A stretch of 64,000 nucleotides of DNA from CSP1-1 sp035620615 (GTDB lineage Archaea > Thermoproteota > Nitrososphaeria > Nitrososphaerales > Nitrosopumilaceae), in contig DASPGM010000005.1 in assembly GCA_035620615.1 (NCBI GenBank), positions 1-64,000 on the forward strand. Direction: 5' to 3'. Position numbers and translations under genes: made by a program. Every line of letters begins with the position of its first letter. Position 1 is the first letter of the stretch. Below, in pieces: positions 33,386 to 42,604 of the stretch. Below the pieces are notes generated by a model. That model had not been told where the DNA came from, did not search any database, and saw nothing but the letters and a program-made list of their open reading frames with translations.

Positions 33386-34120
33386 TTATCCCAAGAGGAC
33401 TAAATCATTCAAAAGCGGAAAGTTTGCAATATACGCCAATTGATTAGTAAATACTAAAATCCCTAAAATAATAATCAGAGCTCCAATTATTATAGAATAA
33501 TATTTTAAATGTCTACTCATCATTCGGATTATCCCAGTTGCTCTTGAAAAAAACACTCCCATTAGTATGAATGGGATCCCAAGGCCCAATGAATATGCTA
33601 ACAATAGGTTAAAAGACGCGGCCGGAGTTGCAGCAGCTAATGTTAGAATTGTACCTAAGATTGGTCCTACGCATGGAGTCCACCCAGCTGCAAAGGCTAG
33701 GCCAAACAAAAATGATAACGGATAACTTGCTTTTTCTCTTTTTGGAATGAATTTTTTTTCAATATTTAATGAGCGAAATTTTGTTGATAATAATAAAAAT
33801 ACTCCAAACCCAACTATGATGACTCCGCCAATTTGATTAAAACTAGAAATTAATTCACCTGATACATTACCCAGAGTACTGTTAATGATTACTCCTAATG
33901 CAGAAAACACAATTGAAAAACCTAACACAAAAAATACTGTATTGAGAATTATATTCATTCTATTTATTACAAGTGTTTTCGTTCCATTTTTTTGATTAAA
34001 TTCTGAAATTGTAGTTCCTGAAATATATGCCAAAAAAGCAGGGATCATTGGCAATATGCAAGGCGCCACAAATGATCCTAGACCAGCTAATAATGCAACA
34101 ACTATTGTTACTTCAGACAT
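33386..34120 (-). CDS. ccdA: CcdA-type transmembrane thiol-disulfide transporter
   Basis: 244 residues with six transmembrane helices. The redox cysteines are in FVAPCILPMIPAF near the start and GWTPCVGPILG in the fourth segment, the standard CcdA/DsbD-beta pair. It moves reducing equivalents across the membrane to the adjacent TlpA-like protein. Start ATG 34120; 4 bp separate it from the downstream partner gene. Confidence 0.93.
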   Translation of the reverse strand: MSEVTIVVALLAGLGSFVAPCILPMIPAFLAYISGTTISEFNQKNGTKTLVINRMNIILNTVFFVLGFSIVFSALGVIINSTLGNVSGELISSFNQIGGVIIVGFGVFLLLSTKFRSLNIEKKFIPKREKASYPLSFLFGLAFAAGWTPCVGPILGTILTLAAATPAASFNLLLAYSLGLGIPFILMGVFFSRATGIIRMMSRHLKYYSIIIGALIIILGILVFTNQLAYIANFPLLNDLVLLG

Positions 34121-34215
34121 GAATAGAAACAGTACGTTTTTTTATTAAAACTTCTTCCAAATTCATTCATTTTTCTCCAATTCCTTTTTATTCAGGAATT
34201 CTTTGAATTTTTCCT

Positions 34216-34320
34216 ATGAATAAACGATTTATTGCAGTTGGAATAATTTTGGGGGCTGCAGTAATAATTGCTTTTATCATGGGTTCACCTATGTTTGGTG
34301 GATTTGACCAACTTAGATAA
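34216..34320 (+). CDS. 34-residue single-pass membrane protein
   Basis: ATG 34216 to TAA 34320. MNKR followed by a hydrophobic stretch (FIAVGIILGAAVIIAFIMG) and a short tail SPMFGGFDQLR. It directly abuts the 3' end of bioF on the opposite strand. Layout supports a small membrane peptide; function unknown. Confidence 0.5.
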   Translation: MNKRFIAVGIILGAAVIIAFIMGSPMFGGFDQLR

Positions 34321-35451
34321 TTAATTAATATTAAATTTTCTGATAGCTGATTCAAAAACTTCCAAAGTTTTTTCAATCTGTTTTTTTGAAAGCCACGCTG
34401 TAAGTGAAACTCTTATTCTTGCTTGGTTATAAGGTACCGTGGGATATCTAATTGGTTGCGCATAAATTCCCCTATTAAATAAATACTTTCCAAATTCTAG
34501 AGCAGTTTTTTCTTTGCCTATAATTATTGGAATTATATGAGTTGTGGAATCAATATTTATTCCCATTTGTTTTAAACCTGAAGAAAAAAATTTAACATTT
34601 TTCCAAAGCTTTATTCTTTGTTTTTCACGATTAGAATTGAATTTATTTAGCGAGTGCTGTACAATAAAAGAAGGAAGTGCCGAAGTATAGATAAAAGATT
34701 TTGCTTTATTTATGAAGAGATCTATGATATTTTCTTGTGAAGCCACATATCCGCCAAAGGACCCTAGTCCTTTACTAAGACTGCTTACATACAAATCAAT
34801 TTTTTTTGAAATAGAAAAATAATCAGCTGTTCCTTTTCCATCTTTCCCTAAAGTAAAATCTCCATGAGCATCATCTAAAATTATTATAGCATTTTTCTTT
34901 TCAGACACTTCTGTAATTTTTTTAAGATTAGCCATATCTCCATCCATGCTAAAAATTCCCTCTGTTATGACAAATTTTCTCTTGAAGTTATTAGTTAGCT
35001 TATAAGATAAATCATCTATATCATTATGCTTGTAAATTTTTACTTTAGATCCAGTAATCTTGCATGCCTCTATAATACTGGCATGATTTAGTTCATCACT
35101 TAAGATTAAATCATTTTTTCCAATTATTGATGTGATTGCACCAATATTTGCCATGTATCCTGTTGGAAAAATTAATGAACTCTCTTGAGACTTGTGTTTT
35201 GCAAGTTTTTTCTCTAAAACCTTGAATAATATGTCATTGCCAGAAACTAGTCTTGAACTTGATTGCATCTGAGAAGTTAATTTGTTTGAAAAATTAATTC
35301 CAAGATAATCATTGGAGCATAAATTAATCAAATTCTTGCCATTAATGATGATATGTGATCCTTTAACTTGTCCATATTTCATCTCTCTGTAAAGATCTGC
35401 TTTTTTTATTTTGTCTAATTGATTATTGACAAAAGTCAGTTTAGGCTTCAA
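34321..35451 (-). CDS. bioF: 8-amino-7-oxononanoate synthase BioF
   Basis: 376 residues. This PLP enzyme condenses pimeloyl thioester with alanine in biotin synthesis. Motifs: LCSNDYLGINFS, DELNHASIIEAC, VITEGIFSMDGDMANL, IILDDAHGDFTLG and the PLP lysine in SLSKGLGSFGGYV. The start overlaps the 3' end of bioB by 11 bp, giving a bioBF operon. Confidence 0.93.
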   Translation of the reverse strand: MKPKLTFVNNQLDKIKKADLYREMKYGQVKGSHIIINGKNLINLCSNDYLGINFSNKLTSQMQSSSRLVSGNDILFKVLEKKLAKHKSQESSLIFPTGYMANIGAITSIIGKNDLILSDELNHASIIEACKITGSKVKIYKHNDIDDLSYKLTNNFKRKFVITEGIFSMDGDMANLKKITEVSEKKNAIIILDDAHGDFTLGKDGKGTADYFSISKKIDLYVSSLSKGLGSFGGYVASQENIIDLFINKAKSFIYTSALPSFIVQHSLNKFNSNREKQRIKLWKNVKFFSSGLKQMGINIDSTTHIIPIIIGKEKTALEFGKYLFNRGIYAQPIRYPTVPYNQARIRVSLTAWLSKKQIEKTLEVFESAIRKFNIN

Positions 35452-36421
35452 GATTCATCTTTTTAATCATTTCGAGGTCTTTTTTCATTTCATTTCCAGC
35501 AAGAGTCAGATATCCTGAACTAATTATCCCATTTGCTCCGCTTAGCAAAAGTTTTTCTCCATCATCGTCTAAATTAAATTCTCTACCGCCGGATATTTTG
35601 ATAATTGATCTAGGCAATAGAAATCTAATTACAGCAAAACATCTTAAAATTTCATTAATATGAAGCAGTGTTTGTAATTCTAAAGGAGTTCCAGGTATTG
35701 GAACTAATAAATTCATGGTTACTTCCTCAGGATTTAATCTTGATAAATCTAAAATTAATTCTAGTCTTTGTTCTCGTGTTTCACCCATTCCTATAATCCC
35801 ACCTGTACAAAGCTCAAGACCAGCCGTTCGTGCAATCATCAACGTGTTTATTCTGTCTTGATACGTATGTGTTGTACAAATTTCAGGAAACTTGGAACGT
35901 GCAGTTTCTAAATTATGGTTATATCTTTTTACTCCTAATTTTTTTAGCTCGTATGCTTGATATTCCGTAAGAAAGCCAAGACTACATTCTAAACTAATTC
36001 CTACATTTTTATTGATTTCCTTAATAATGTCACAAACTTTTTCAAAATCTGAATTTGATGGTTCTCTCCATGCTGCCACCAGACAATAAGATTGTGCTCC
36101 TTCATCAAGGGCTTTCTTTGCTTGTTTTACCACTTCCTCTTTGGATAGTAATTGATAACTTTCAATATTTGTATTAAAAAAAGCCGATTGTCCACAAAAC
36201 GAACAGTCTTCGCTACAAAAATTTTTTTTTATATTTGATAATTGTTCGACATCTACCCTATTCCCTTGAAATTTTCTAGTAATTTGATTTGCAGCATTTG
36301 CCAAAGATGTTAATTCTGATTCTGATATGTTTATGAGTCTACGTGCATCAAAGTTTGATAATATCTTTCCAGAAAAAACTTTATTTTTACAATCTTCAAT
36401 AAACTCTTTTTCTGAAGTCAT
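35441..36421 (-). CDS. bioB: biotin synthase BioB
   Basis: 326 residues. Radical SAM enzyme inserting sulfur into dethiobiotin. The [4Fe-4S] motif is C69-x3-C73-x2-C76 (FCSEDCSFCGQS). Other signatures: RYNHNLETARSKFPEICTTHTY, GLELCTGGIIGMGE and the [2Fe-2S] Arg-containing IKISGGRE. Divergent from bioA, with the shared operator at 36465-36491 between them. Confidence 0.96.
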   Translation of the reverse strand: MTSEKEFIEDCKNKVFSGKILSNFDARRLINISESELTSLANAANQITRKFQGNRVDVEQLSNIKKNFCSEDCSFCGQSAFFNTNIESYQLLSKEEVVKQAKKALDEGAQSYCLVAAWREPSNSDFEKVCDIIKEINKNVGISLECSLGFLTEYQAYELKKLGVKRYNHNLETARSKFPEICTTHTYQDRINTLMIARTAGLELCTGGIIGMGETREQRLELILDLSRLNPEEVTMNLLVPIPGTPLELQTLLHINEILRCFAVIRFLLPRSIIKISGGREFNLDDDGEKLLLSGANGIISSGYLTLAGNEMKKDLEMIKKMNLEA

Positions 36422-36464
36422 TATTTTTTAGCCATAAAAAGGGTTAATTAAGATTTTAGAAGCG

Positions 36465-36491
36465 TTAACCTCACTAATTTGAGAGGTTTAC
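36465..36491. promoter_or_regulatory. BirA-like operator between bioB and bioA
   Basis: Half-sites GTTAACC and GGTTTAC are separated by 13 bp; the wider inverted repeat is GTTAACCTC-N9-GAGGTTTAC (8 of 9 matching). The half-sites resemble the bacterial BirA consensus (GTAAACC ... GGTTTAC), and BirA sites are known in archaea. A TATA-like TTTTTTAAA lies directly downstream toward bioA. It is placed to control both divergent operons by biotin level. The birA gene itself is not in the window. Confidence 0.65.
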
Positions 36492-36532
36492 CTTTTTTAA
36501 ATGCTAAACATATTAAAAAATAGATTCAAAAA

Positions 36533-37852
36533 TTGAAACAAAACAGCTACATTTGGCATCCAAACACTCAGATGCAGGAATGGAATAAATTTGATAAAAT
36601 CGTTAGGGGAAGAGGAGTCTGGTTAGTAGATTCACATGGAAAACATCTCCTTGACGGAGTAGGAAGTATGTGGTGTAATGTCTGGGGCCACTCCAAAAAA
36701 GAGCTCGTCGATGCCATAATAAGACAAACAAAAAAAATCCCACATTCCTCACTCTTCAATCTTACAAACGATCCTGCTGAAATTCTTTCTAAAAAACTCG
36801 TTAAAATTTCTCCTAATATGTATAGAGTATTTTACTCTGACAATGGCTCAACTGCAATGGAAATTTCTTTAAAAATGGCTCTGCAATATTGGAAAAATAT
36901 TGGTTATGATAATAAATCAAAATTTGTTACCCTTGAAAATGGATATCATGGTGATACTTTTGGCGCAATGTCGGTTGGCTATATTTCTGAATTTTTTTCA
37001 AAATTCAAAAATCAACTTTTTTCAGTAAAACAAATTCCGGTTCCAAATAAATACAGATTACCTAAAGGTTATTCATTTGAAAATTATTTAAAATTTTGTT
37101 TAGAAAAAATTGAAACATTGTTTGCATCTAGTAACAATATTGCAGCATTTGTTATGGAAAGTGGAGCACAATTAGCCGGAGGAGTAATTATCTATCCAAA
37201 AGGATTTCAAAGAAAAATTAGCAAATTATGTAAGAAATATAATGTTCTTTTGATTTTAGATGAAGTTGCAACTGGATTTGGAAGATTAGGCTCACTCGTG
37301 GAATACAAAACACAAGATAGTATTCCAGATATAGTTGCATATGGTAAAATGCTTACTGGTGGATATGTTACAATGGGTGCTACTTTATGTACCAAAAAAA
37401 TTTATGACTCTTTTTTAGGAAACTTTCATGACATGAAACATCTTTTTCATGGTCATACATTTACCGGCAATCCTATAGCTGCTGCAGTTGCAGTGGAAAA
37501 TTTAGAACTATATAAGAAGTATAAATTATTAGAAAAAATTCAGAATACTTCTCAGATGTTTGAAAACTATGCAAATGAAATAAGCAGTTTGGATTTAGTT
37601 GGGGATGTACGCCATAAAGGAATGTTGATGGGCATCGAACTTGTAAAAAATAAGAAAAAAAAAATTCCTCTATTTGCAAAAAAATCGATTAATAAGATAA
37701 TTTTTGATGAAGGAAAAAATAATGGAATTTACTTGAGAACACTAGGTAACATTGTGATGCTGGTTCCACCACTAGTAATTTCCTCAAAAGATGTAGGATT
37801 TTTATTAGATAGAACAATTCTGACTATAAAAAATATCAAAAAAAAAATATGA
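36533..37852 (+). CDS. bioA: adenosylmethionine-8-amino-7-oxononanoate aminotransferase BioA
   Basis: 439 residues, TTG start at 36533. Converts KAPA to DAPA using SAM as amino donor. Motifs: the N-terminal HPNTQMQEWNKF (BioA-specific), GVGSMWCNVWGHSKKE, DNGSTAMEISLKMA, GYHGDTFGAMSVG, ILDEVATGFGRLGS and the PLP lysine region VAYGKMLTGGY. It is followed 28 bp later by bioD, so bioAD form an operon divergent from bioBF. Confidence 0.95.
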   Translation: MKQNSYIWHPNTQMQEWNKFDKIVRGRGVWLVDSHGKHLLDGVGSMWCNVWGHSKKELVDAIIRQTKKIPHSSLFNLTNDPAEILSKKLVKISPNMYRVFYSDNGSTAMEISLKMALQYWKNIGYDNKSKFVTLENGYHGDTFGAMSVGYISEFFSKFKNQLFSVKQIPVPNKYRLPKGYSFENYLKFCLEKIETLFASSNNIAAFVMESGAQLAGGVIIYPKGFQRKISKLCKKYNVLLILDEVATGFGRLGSLVEYKTQDSIPDIVAYGKMLTGGYVTMGATLCTKKIYDSFLGNFHDMKHLFHGHTFTGNPIAAAVAVENLELYKKYKLLEKIQNTSQMFENYANEISSLDLVGDVRHKGMLMGIELVKNKKKKIPLFAKKSINKIIFDEGKNNGIYLRTLGNIVMLVPPLVISSKDVGFLLDRTILTIKNIKKKI

Positions 37853-37880
37853 CTTTTAAAACAAATCGAGTACATCTATC

Positions 37881-38570
37881 ATGAAATCATACTTTATTAC
37901 AGGTACTGATACCGATGTTGGAAAAACATTCGTGACAGCAGGATTGGCATCATCTATGAAAAAAATGGGAATTAACATAGGAATTATGAAGCCTTTTGCT
38001 GCAGGAACTATCGATAATAATGGTTACAAATCTAACGATGTAAACTTACTTTCGGAGGCAGCACAAATTACCGATGAGGAGCAATTAGTCAATCCATATT
38101 TTTTCCCAATACAGGCATCTCCTTTCACTGCTATGCAAAATTTATCCGTGTCTATTGATGTTGAAATTGTGTTAAATAATTTCAAAAAATTAGCTGGATT
38201 GCATGATGCCTTGTTAGTGGAAGGAATAGGTGGGATCATGACTCCAATTTTAAAAAATTATTTTGTTACAAATTTAATTAAGGAAATGAATTTGGAAACA
38301 ATTGTTGTTACTAGCTCACGCATAGGAACAATCAATCACACTATTATGACAATCAAAATGTGTCAAGAATTTGGAATTAATATTCGTGGAATAATAATTA
38401 ATAATGTAAATCTAACTGGATATCCAGTTAATGAGCTAAAACGGGATATTGAGGAACTAACGGGAAATTCTGTACTTGGTTCAATCCCTTATAGTAAAAA
38501 CTGGAATCTAGATAATATTTCAGAAATCATTTCAAATAAAATTAATGTAAAATCACTCTTAGAGGAATAG
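37881..38570 (+). CDS. bioD: dethiobiotin synthetase BioD
   Basis: 229 residues. ATP-dependent ring closure of DAPA. The P-loop GTDTDVGKTFVTAG, IGIMKPFAAG, LVEGIGGIMTPI and the C-terminal NVNLTGYPVNELKRDIE segment match BioD. With it the cluster covers the four final steps of biotin synthesis; genes for making the pimeloyl precursor are not seen here. Confidence 0.93.
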   Translation: MKSYFITGTDTDVGKTFVTAGLASSMKKMGINIGIMKPFAAGTIDNNGYKSNDVNLLSEAAQITDEEQLVNPYFFPIQASPFTAMQNLSVSIDVEIVLNNFKKLAGLHDALLVEGIGGIMTPILKNYFVTNLIKEMNLETIVVTSSRIGTINHTIMTIKMCQEFGINIRGIIINNVNLTGYPVNELKRDIEELTGNSVLGSIPYSKNWNLDNISEIISNKINVKSLLEE

Positions 38571-38573
38571 AAA

Positions 38574-39137
38574 TTAGTAAAAATTATGATTAATAATTTT
38601 AAAATTACTTTGTTTTCTTGAAGAAAGAAATTTAATTATGTCTTGTAAAATTCTAGAAAATGCGGTATTATTATTTTCAATAACATATGTTCTATTTTGT
38701 GTTTCAAAATTATTATGTAAAACTAACCAAATATTATTTAAATTTGGTTGTATTTTTTCCAATTTTAAAATTCCTTCTTTGATAATTTCTTCATTATTAG
38801 TTTTTGGAAAATAAATTATGATAGAATCCTCTGGATTTGATTTTAATGTTTTTAGATCGGGAATAACAATATCAATCCCAATATTATTTTGAGACACTTT
38901 TCTTTGACTAGGGAGCAGTGCTATCGTGAGCAAATAATGCATTAAACTTTCTGCAAAAATTCCTACGTTTTCATTAATATCTCCTGTATGCTGTAAAATT
39001 TTTGGATAGCATCTAGATATAATTTCATTTATTATCTTAGGACTCTGTCCTTTTGAAATATCTAGTTGAATTTTTTTTTCTGAAATATTATCTAATTTAT
39101 CATATAGTAATTCTTTAATAGACAAATTTTTTTTCAT
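38574..39137 (-). CDS. hypothetical protein, possible nuclease-like fold
   Basis: 187 residues, soluble. The N-terminal half is helical (IKELLYDKLDNISEKKIQLD, VGIFAESLMHYLLTIALLP). A following pair of strands (IGIDIVIPDLKTLK, SIIIYFPK) has a spacing that could belong to a PD-(D/E)XK-type fold, but the ExK signature is not convincing. I do not recognise the family. It converges on bioD and lies 11 bp downstream of HMG-CoA synthase. Confidence 0.55.
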   Translation of the reverse strand: MKKNLSIKELLYDKLDNISEKKIQLDISKGQSPKIINEIISRCYPKILQHTGDINENVGIFAESLMHYLLTIALLPSQRKVSQNNIGIDIVIPDLKTLKSNPEDSIIIYFPKTNNEEIIKEGILKLEKIQPNLNNIWLVLHNNFETQNRTYVIENNNTAFSRILQDIIKFLSSRKQSNFKIINHNFY

Positions 39138-39148
39138 TAAATAAAATT

Positions 39149-40543
39149 TTATCCATTAAAGACATATCTTCGTTCGCCTCTGCTCTCTTCAGCTGTTTTT
39201 ACATCAACTAGAACGAATTCTTCTCTTCCATTTAGAATACTTTCAGCAGGACTTCGTTTATTTTCATGAATTTCTTCATATTCTTTATGGCTTAATTTTT
39301 TCCTTGGTCCAATCTCTGCTTCTAAATTCATATCTTTAACAATTTGTTTGTATTCTGGTTGAATAACTCCACTAAAGACCATGGCACTACTACCGCTCCC
39401 ATAGGAACCAAATCCGAAACGTTTTCCTTCTAGCTCAACTCCTTTTTGAAATTCAAACTCTAGAGCGCTTCTAAAACCAAGATACAATGATGCGGTATAA
39501 AGATTTCCTATCATTTTTGATGCAATTAGGGAGCTTGCTATTTTTGATTCATAAACATCTTGAAATTCTTCCGTTTTTGTAAATAGTTTTGTAAATTCAT
39601 GATCTTTTGCCATGAATTCTGCATCTGCTAGAACTGATTCAATTGTGCCTCGTGGATCCTTTGGAATGGGTTCTTCCATGCCAATTTTATCAATAATTTT
39701 TTTCCAGCGTGGTAGTCCTCTCCATTCATGTCTTACAAGATAGGCAAGTGCCTTTTTGCCCATATTGCTATATGGAAGATGCATGCAAATATAATCAATA
39801 TAATCTAAAAATGATTCTCCTTCCCCCAACTTGATTAATCCTCTATCTAATGCCTTTTTCTTATATGCCATTAGAGCGGTTTTGACTTGAATAAGATATA
39901 ACAAATTAGAATATTGTCCATGAACAATTGGTGTTTCTTTTCCAAATGGTCTGTAAAAATCATATTCATCTTTAATTGACGTCGAAGTAACCTTTGGATC
40001 AAATGCTAGGAGTCTTGGTTTATCGTTAAGAAGCATCGCTAGTGCCCCTGCTCCCTGGGTTAACTCACCACTGGATCCTAAATCATATTTTGCGATGTCT
40101 GAAACAACCACCAAAGCGCTTTTTCCTTCTGCTTCTCCAGCTCTTATCCAGTTTGCATTATCATATAACGCATATGAGCCACTCACACAAGCAAATTTTG
40201 TTTCAACTCCGCCACAATGCTCAAATGAATCACTACCGTAAACCTGTTCAAGCATTCCAATTACATATGAATTCATTGCTTTAGATTCATCAAACGACGA
40301 TTCTGTGGAGACATAAAGTCTACCAATATCATCCGGAGATAAGTTATTTTTTTTCATAACCTTAAGGCATGCATTTGCTGCTAGACAAGCAGGATCTTGA
40401 TTTGTATCTACCATAGCCATCTGAGATATCCCGAGCCCTTTTACCAATTTCGCTGGGTCTACTCCTCTGGCACTGGCAAAATCAGCTGCATCCACATATA
40501 GCCTTGGAATGTAAATTCCTATATCGTCGATCCCTGCTGCCAT
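39149..40543 (-). CDS. hydroxymethylglutaryl-CoA synthase
   Basis: 464 residues. Condenses acetoacetyl-CoA with acetyl-CoA to HMG-CoA in the mevalonate route to archaeal lipids. Catalytic residues are visible: Glu81 (VSTESSFDE), Cys119 (ETKFACVSGSYAL) and the His in FGKETPIVHGQYS. The long C-terminal region with GSYGSGSSAMVFSG is typical of the full-length, bacterial/eukaryotic-like form. Its usual archaeal partners (thiolase and DUF35) are 6.3 kb away at 46794-48226. Confidence 0.92.
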   Translation of the reverse strand: MAAGIDDIGIYIPRLYVDAADFASARGVDPAKLVKGLGISQMAMVDTNQDPACLAANACLKVMKKNNLSPDDIGRLYVSTESSFDESKAMNSYVIGMLEQVYGSDSFEHCGGVETKFACVSGSYALYDNANWIRAGEAEGKSALVVVSDIAKYDLGSSGELTQGAGALAMLLNDKPRLLAFDPKVTSTSIKDEYDFYRPFGKETPIVHGQYSNLLYLIQVKTALMAYKKKALDRGLIKLGEGESFLDYIDYICMHLPYSNMGKKALAYLVRHEWRGLPRWKKIIDKIGMEEPIPKDPRGTIESVLADAEFMAKDHEFTKLFTKTEEFQDVYESKIASSLIASKMIGNLYTASLYLGFRSALEFEFQKGVELEGKRFGFGSYGSGSSAMVFSGVIQPEYKQIVKDMNLEAEIGPRKKLSHKEYEEIHENKRSPAESILNGREEFVLVDVKTAEESRGERRYVFNG

Positions 40544-40651
40544 AAGCTAGCAAACTCCAATTCGTACATAAAGGTATTGGACCAAATCTGTATCACAAAT
40601 AAGCCAAGAATGGCATATTTTTATAACTTTTTTAAATATTATTAAGATCGA

Positions 40652-41416
40652 TTATTTTGCTAACTCAATATCAAATATTTTTTGGAATGATTCGTAGGGT
40701 TGTGCACCTGGGATCTTTGTTACCTGGTTATCTGGACCTATGATAAAAAATCCCGGGGTTCCTGTAAGGCCTAAAGTTCTTGCATCGTTATTACTTGCAG
40801 TTACTAATTGATCGTATTTTTTTTCAATCATGCATTTAACAAAACTTTCCTCATTTAGACTAATAGACTTGGCAAATTTTAATAAATTTTCAGATGAAGC
40901 CCATCCATTATTTTCTCCACCCCAATTATTGTATAAAGCATCATGATATTCCCAAAATTTATCTTGATCACTTGCGCAGTGTGCAGCGTTAGCAGCAGCT
41001 ATTGAATCAGGACCTATTATTGTAAAATCTTTAAAAATAATTTTTACTTTTCCAGTTTCGACATAATTTTTTAAAATTAATGATTCTGTTTCATGAAAAA
41101 ATTTATTGCAATAGAAACATTGGTAATCCCCAAATTCAACCATTGTAATTGGGGCATTTTCATCTCCAAGAAATGGTGACGCATTTGCTGTAAACAATGA
41201 CATCACTACCTCTTGACTGTCAGGTTCAGGTTTTTTTTCTTCAAATTGAAGTTCTGGGTTGCTATCTATTACACTCATTGCAAAAACCACTGAGATGATT
41301 GAAACTATGGCTATTCCAGCTCCTATGCCTAAAGATGGACCATGTAAACCGCGGGTAGTTTTTGGTTTATCGTGATTAGCTGCTTCATTTGCAACATCTG
41401 AAGGTTTTTCTTCCAT
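40652..41416 (-). CDS. DsbA-family thiol-disulfide oxidoreductase, membrane anchored
   Basis: 254 residues. One N-terminal transmembrane anchor (residues about 29-50) is followed by a Pro/Glu linker and a DsbA-like thioredoxin domain with active site C100-F-Y-C103 (FGDYQCFYCNKFF) and the cis-Pro loop GLTGTPGFFIIGP. It probably oxidises or isomerises exported protein disulfides, and could exchange electrons with the CcdA/TlpA-like pair encoded 7 kb away. Confidence 0.88.
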   Translation of the reverse strand: MEEKPSDVANEAANHDKPKTTRGLHGPSLGIGAGIAIVSIISVVFAMSVIDSNPELQFEEKKPEPDSQEVVMSLFTANASPFLGDENAPITMVEFGDYQCFYCNKFFHETESLILKNYVETGKVKIIFKDFTIIGPDSIAAANAAHCASDQDKFWEYHDALYNNWGGENNGWASSENLLKFAKSISLNEESFVKCMIEKKYDQLVTASNNDARTLGLTGTPGFFIIGPDNQVTKIPGAQPYESFQKIFDIELAK

Positions 41417-41496
41417 CTTAAAACCCTGTTTTTCTATGATTAATTTAGTTCTTTGTTTGTGTAATGTAAATAAATGGTAAAAAATTTAGAACCTAT

Positions 41497-42567
41497 GTGA
41501 AAAAAGTCTTTGTTAATGGATATGGTTCCATAGGAAACAGAATTGCTCAATTTATTAAAGATGATTCTGAGATTAAAGTAATCGGCATTGGAAAATATTC
41601 CCCTGATGAAAAAGTGAATATTGCAATATCCAAGGGCTTTTCAGTTTACGTACCTGAAAAAAAACAAAACTTGTTTAAGAATTATAAAATTTCTGGAACA
41701 ATCGAAGATGTGTTATCTGACTGTGATTTAGTATTTGATGCATCTCCATCTGGACATGGCTTCCAGAATAAAAAAAATCTATACGAACCAAAAAATGTAA
41801 TGGCTATTTATCAAGGTGGTGAAACAGTTTATGGAGAAACAGCTGTTTCAGATTTATTATTTAACTCTAGAGTAAATTACAAACAGGCATTTGGAAAAAA
41901 ACATGTTATGCAAGGAAGTTGTAATGTTACCGGTATGGGACGTATTTTGCAACCTCTTCGTGAAAAATATAAAGATCGATTAATTAGATTTGATGTTACA
42001 CTAATACGAAGATGGGCTGATCTGGAACAAACTGAAAAAGAAGTAAAAGATACCATTGAGTGGTCAGAAAATCCACATCATGGTGATGATGTAAAACATT
42101 ATTTAGGAAAAGACACGCCTTTATTTTTGCGAGCAATTAAAGTCCCTACAAGACAAATGCACTTGCATCTTTTAGATATACGATTTAAAGATACTGCTCC
42201 TAGAGTATCTGAATTCTTAGATACTTTTCAAAATGAATATGGTGTTGCTACATTGTATACTGCCAAGGGAACAAAGGAAGTTCGTGATTTTGCTGAATCG
42301 CTAGATTTTAGCTTTAAAGATACAAACATGATTCACATTCATGCAAATATGGTTGAATCTATTGGAGATACTATTAAAATGATGTATTCTGATGATCAAA
42401 CTGGAATTGTTATACCAGAAAATCATCTATTAATGCAAGCAATGCTGTTTCAAAAAGAATATCCAGACGCTTTCAAACATACCGAAGAATTATTCCATAT
42501 GGAGAAAAAGAAAAAAATTTTAGAGGAACATTTTTCTATTAAAAAAAATGATCAAGATTTTTCATAA
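41497..42567 (+). CDS. gap: type II glyceraldehyde-3-phosphate dehydrogenase (archaeal)
   Basis: 356 residues, GTG start at 41497. The Rossmann start KVFVNGYGSIGNRIA, the DASPSGHGFQNK segment and the active-site Cys142 in GSCNVTGMGR define the archaeal phosphorylating GAPDH with dual NAD/NADP use. In this carbon-fixing lineage it would mainly serve gluconeogenesis. The C-terminus is extended by a short Lys-rich tail. Confidence 0.95.
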   Translation: MKKVFVNGYGSIGNRIAQFIKDDSEIKVIGIGKYSPDEKVNIAISKGFSVYVPEKKQNLFKNYKISGTIEDVLSDCDLVFDASPSGHGFQNKKNLYEPKNVMAIYQGGETVYGETAVSDLLFNSRVNYKQAFGKKHVMQGSCNVTGMGRILQPLREKYKDRLIRFDVTLIRRWADLEQTEKEVKDTIEWSENPHHGDDVKHYLGKDTPLFLRAIKVPTRQMHLHLLDIRFKDTAPRVSEFLDTFQNEYGVATLYTAKGTKEVRDFAESLDFSFKDTNMIHIHANMVESIGDTIKMMYSDDQTGIVIPENHLLMQAMLFQKEYPDAFKHTEELFHMEKKKKILEEHFSIKKNDQDFS

Positions 42568-42604
42568 ACCACATTTATTATAATTTTTATTTAAATTAAA
42601 GTAA

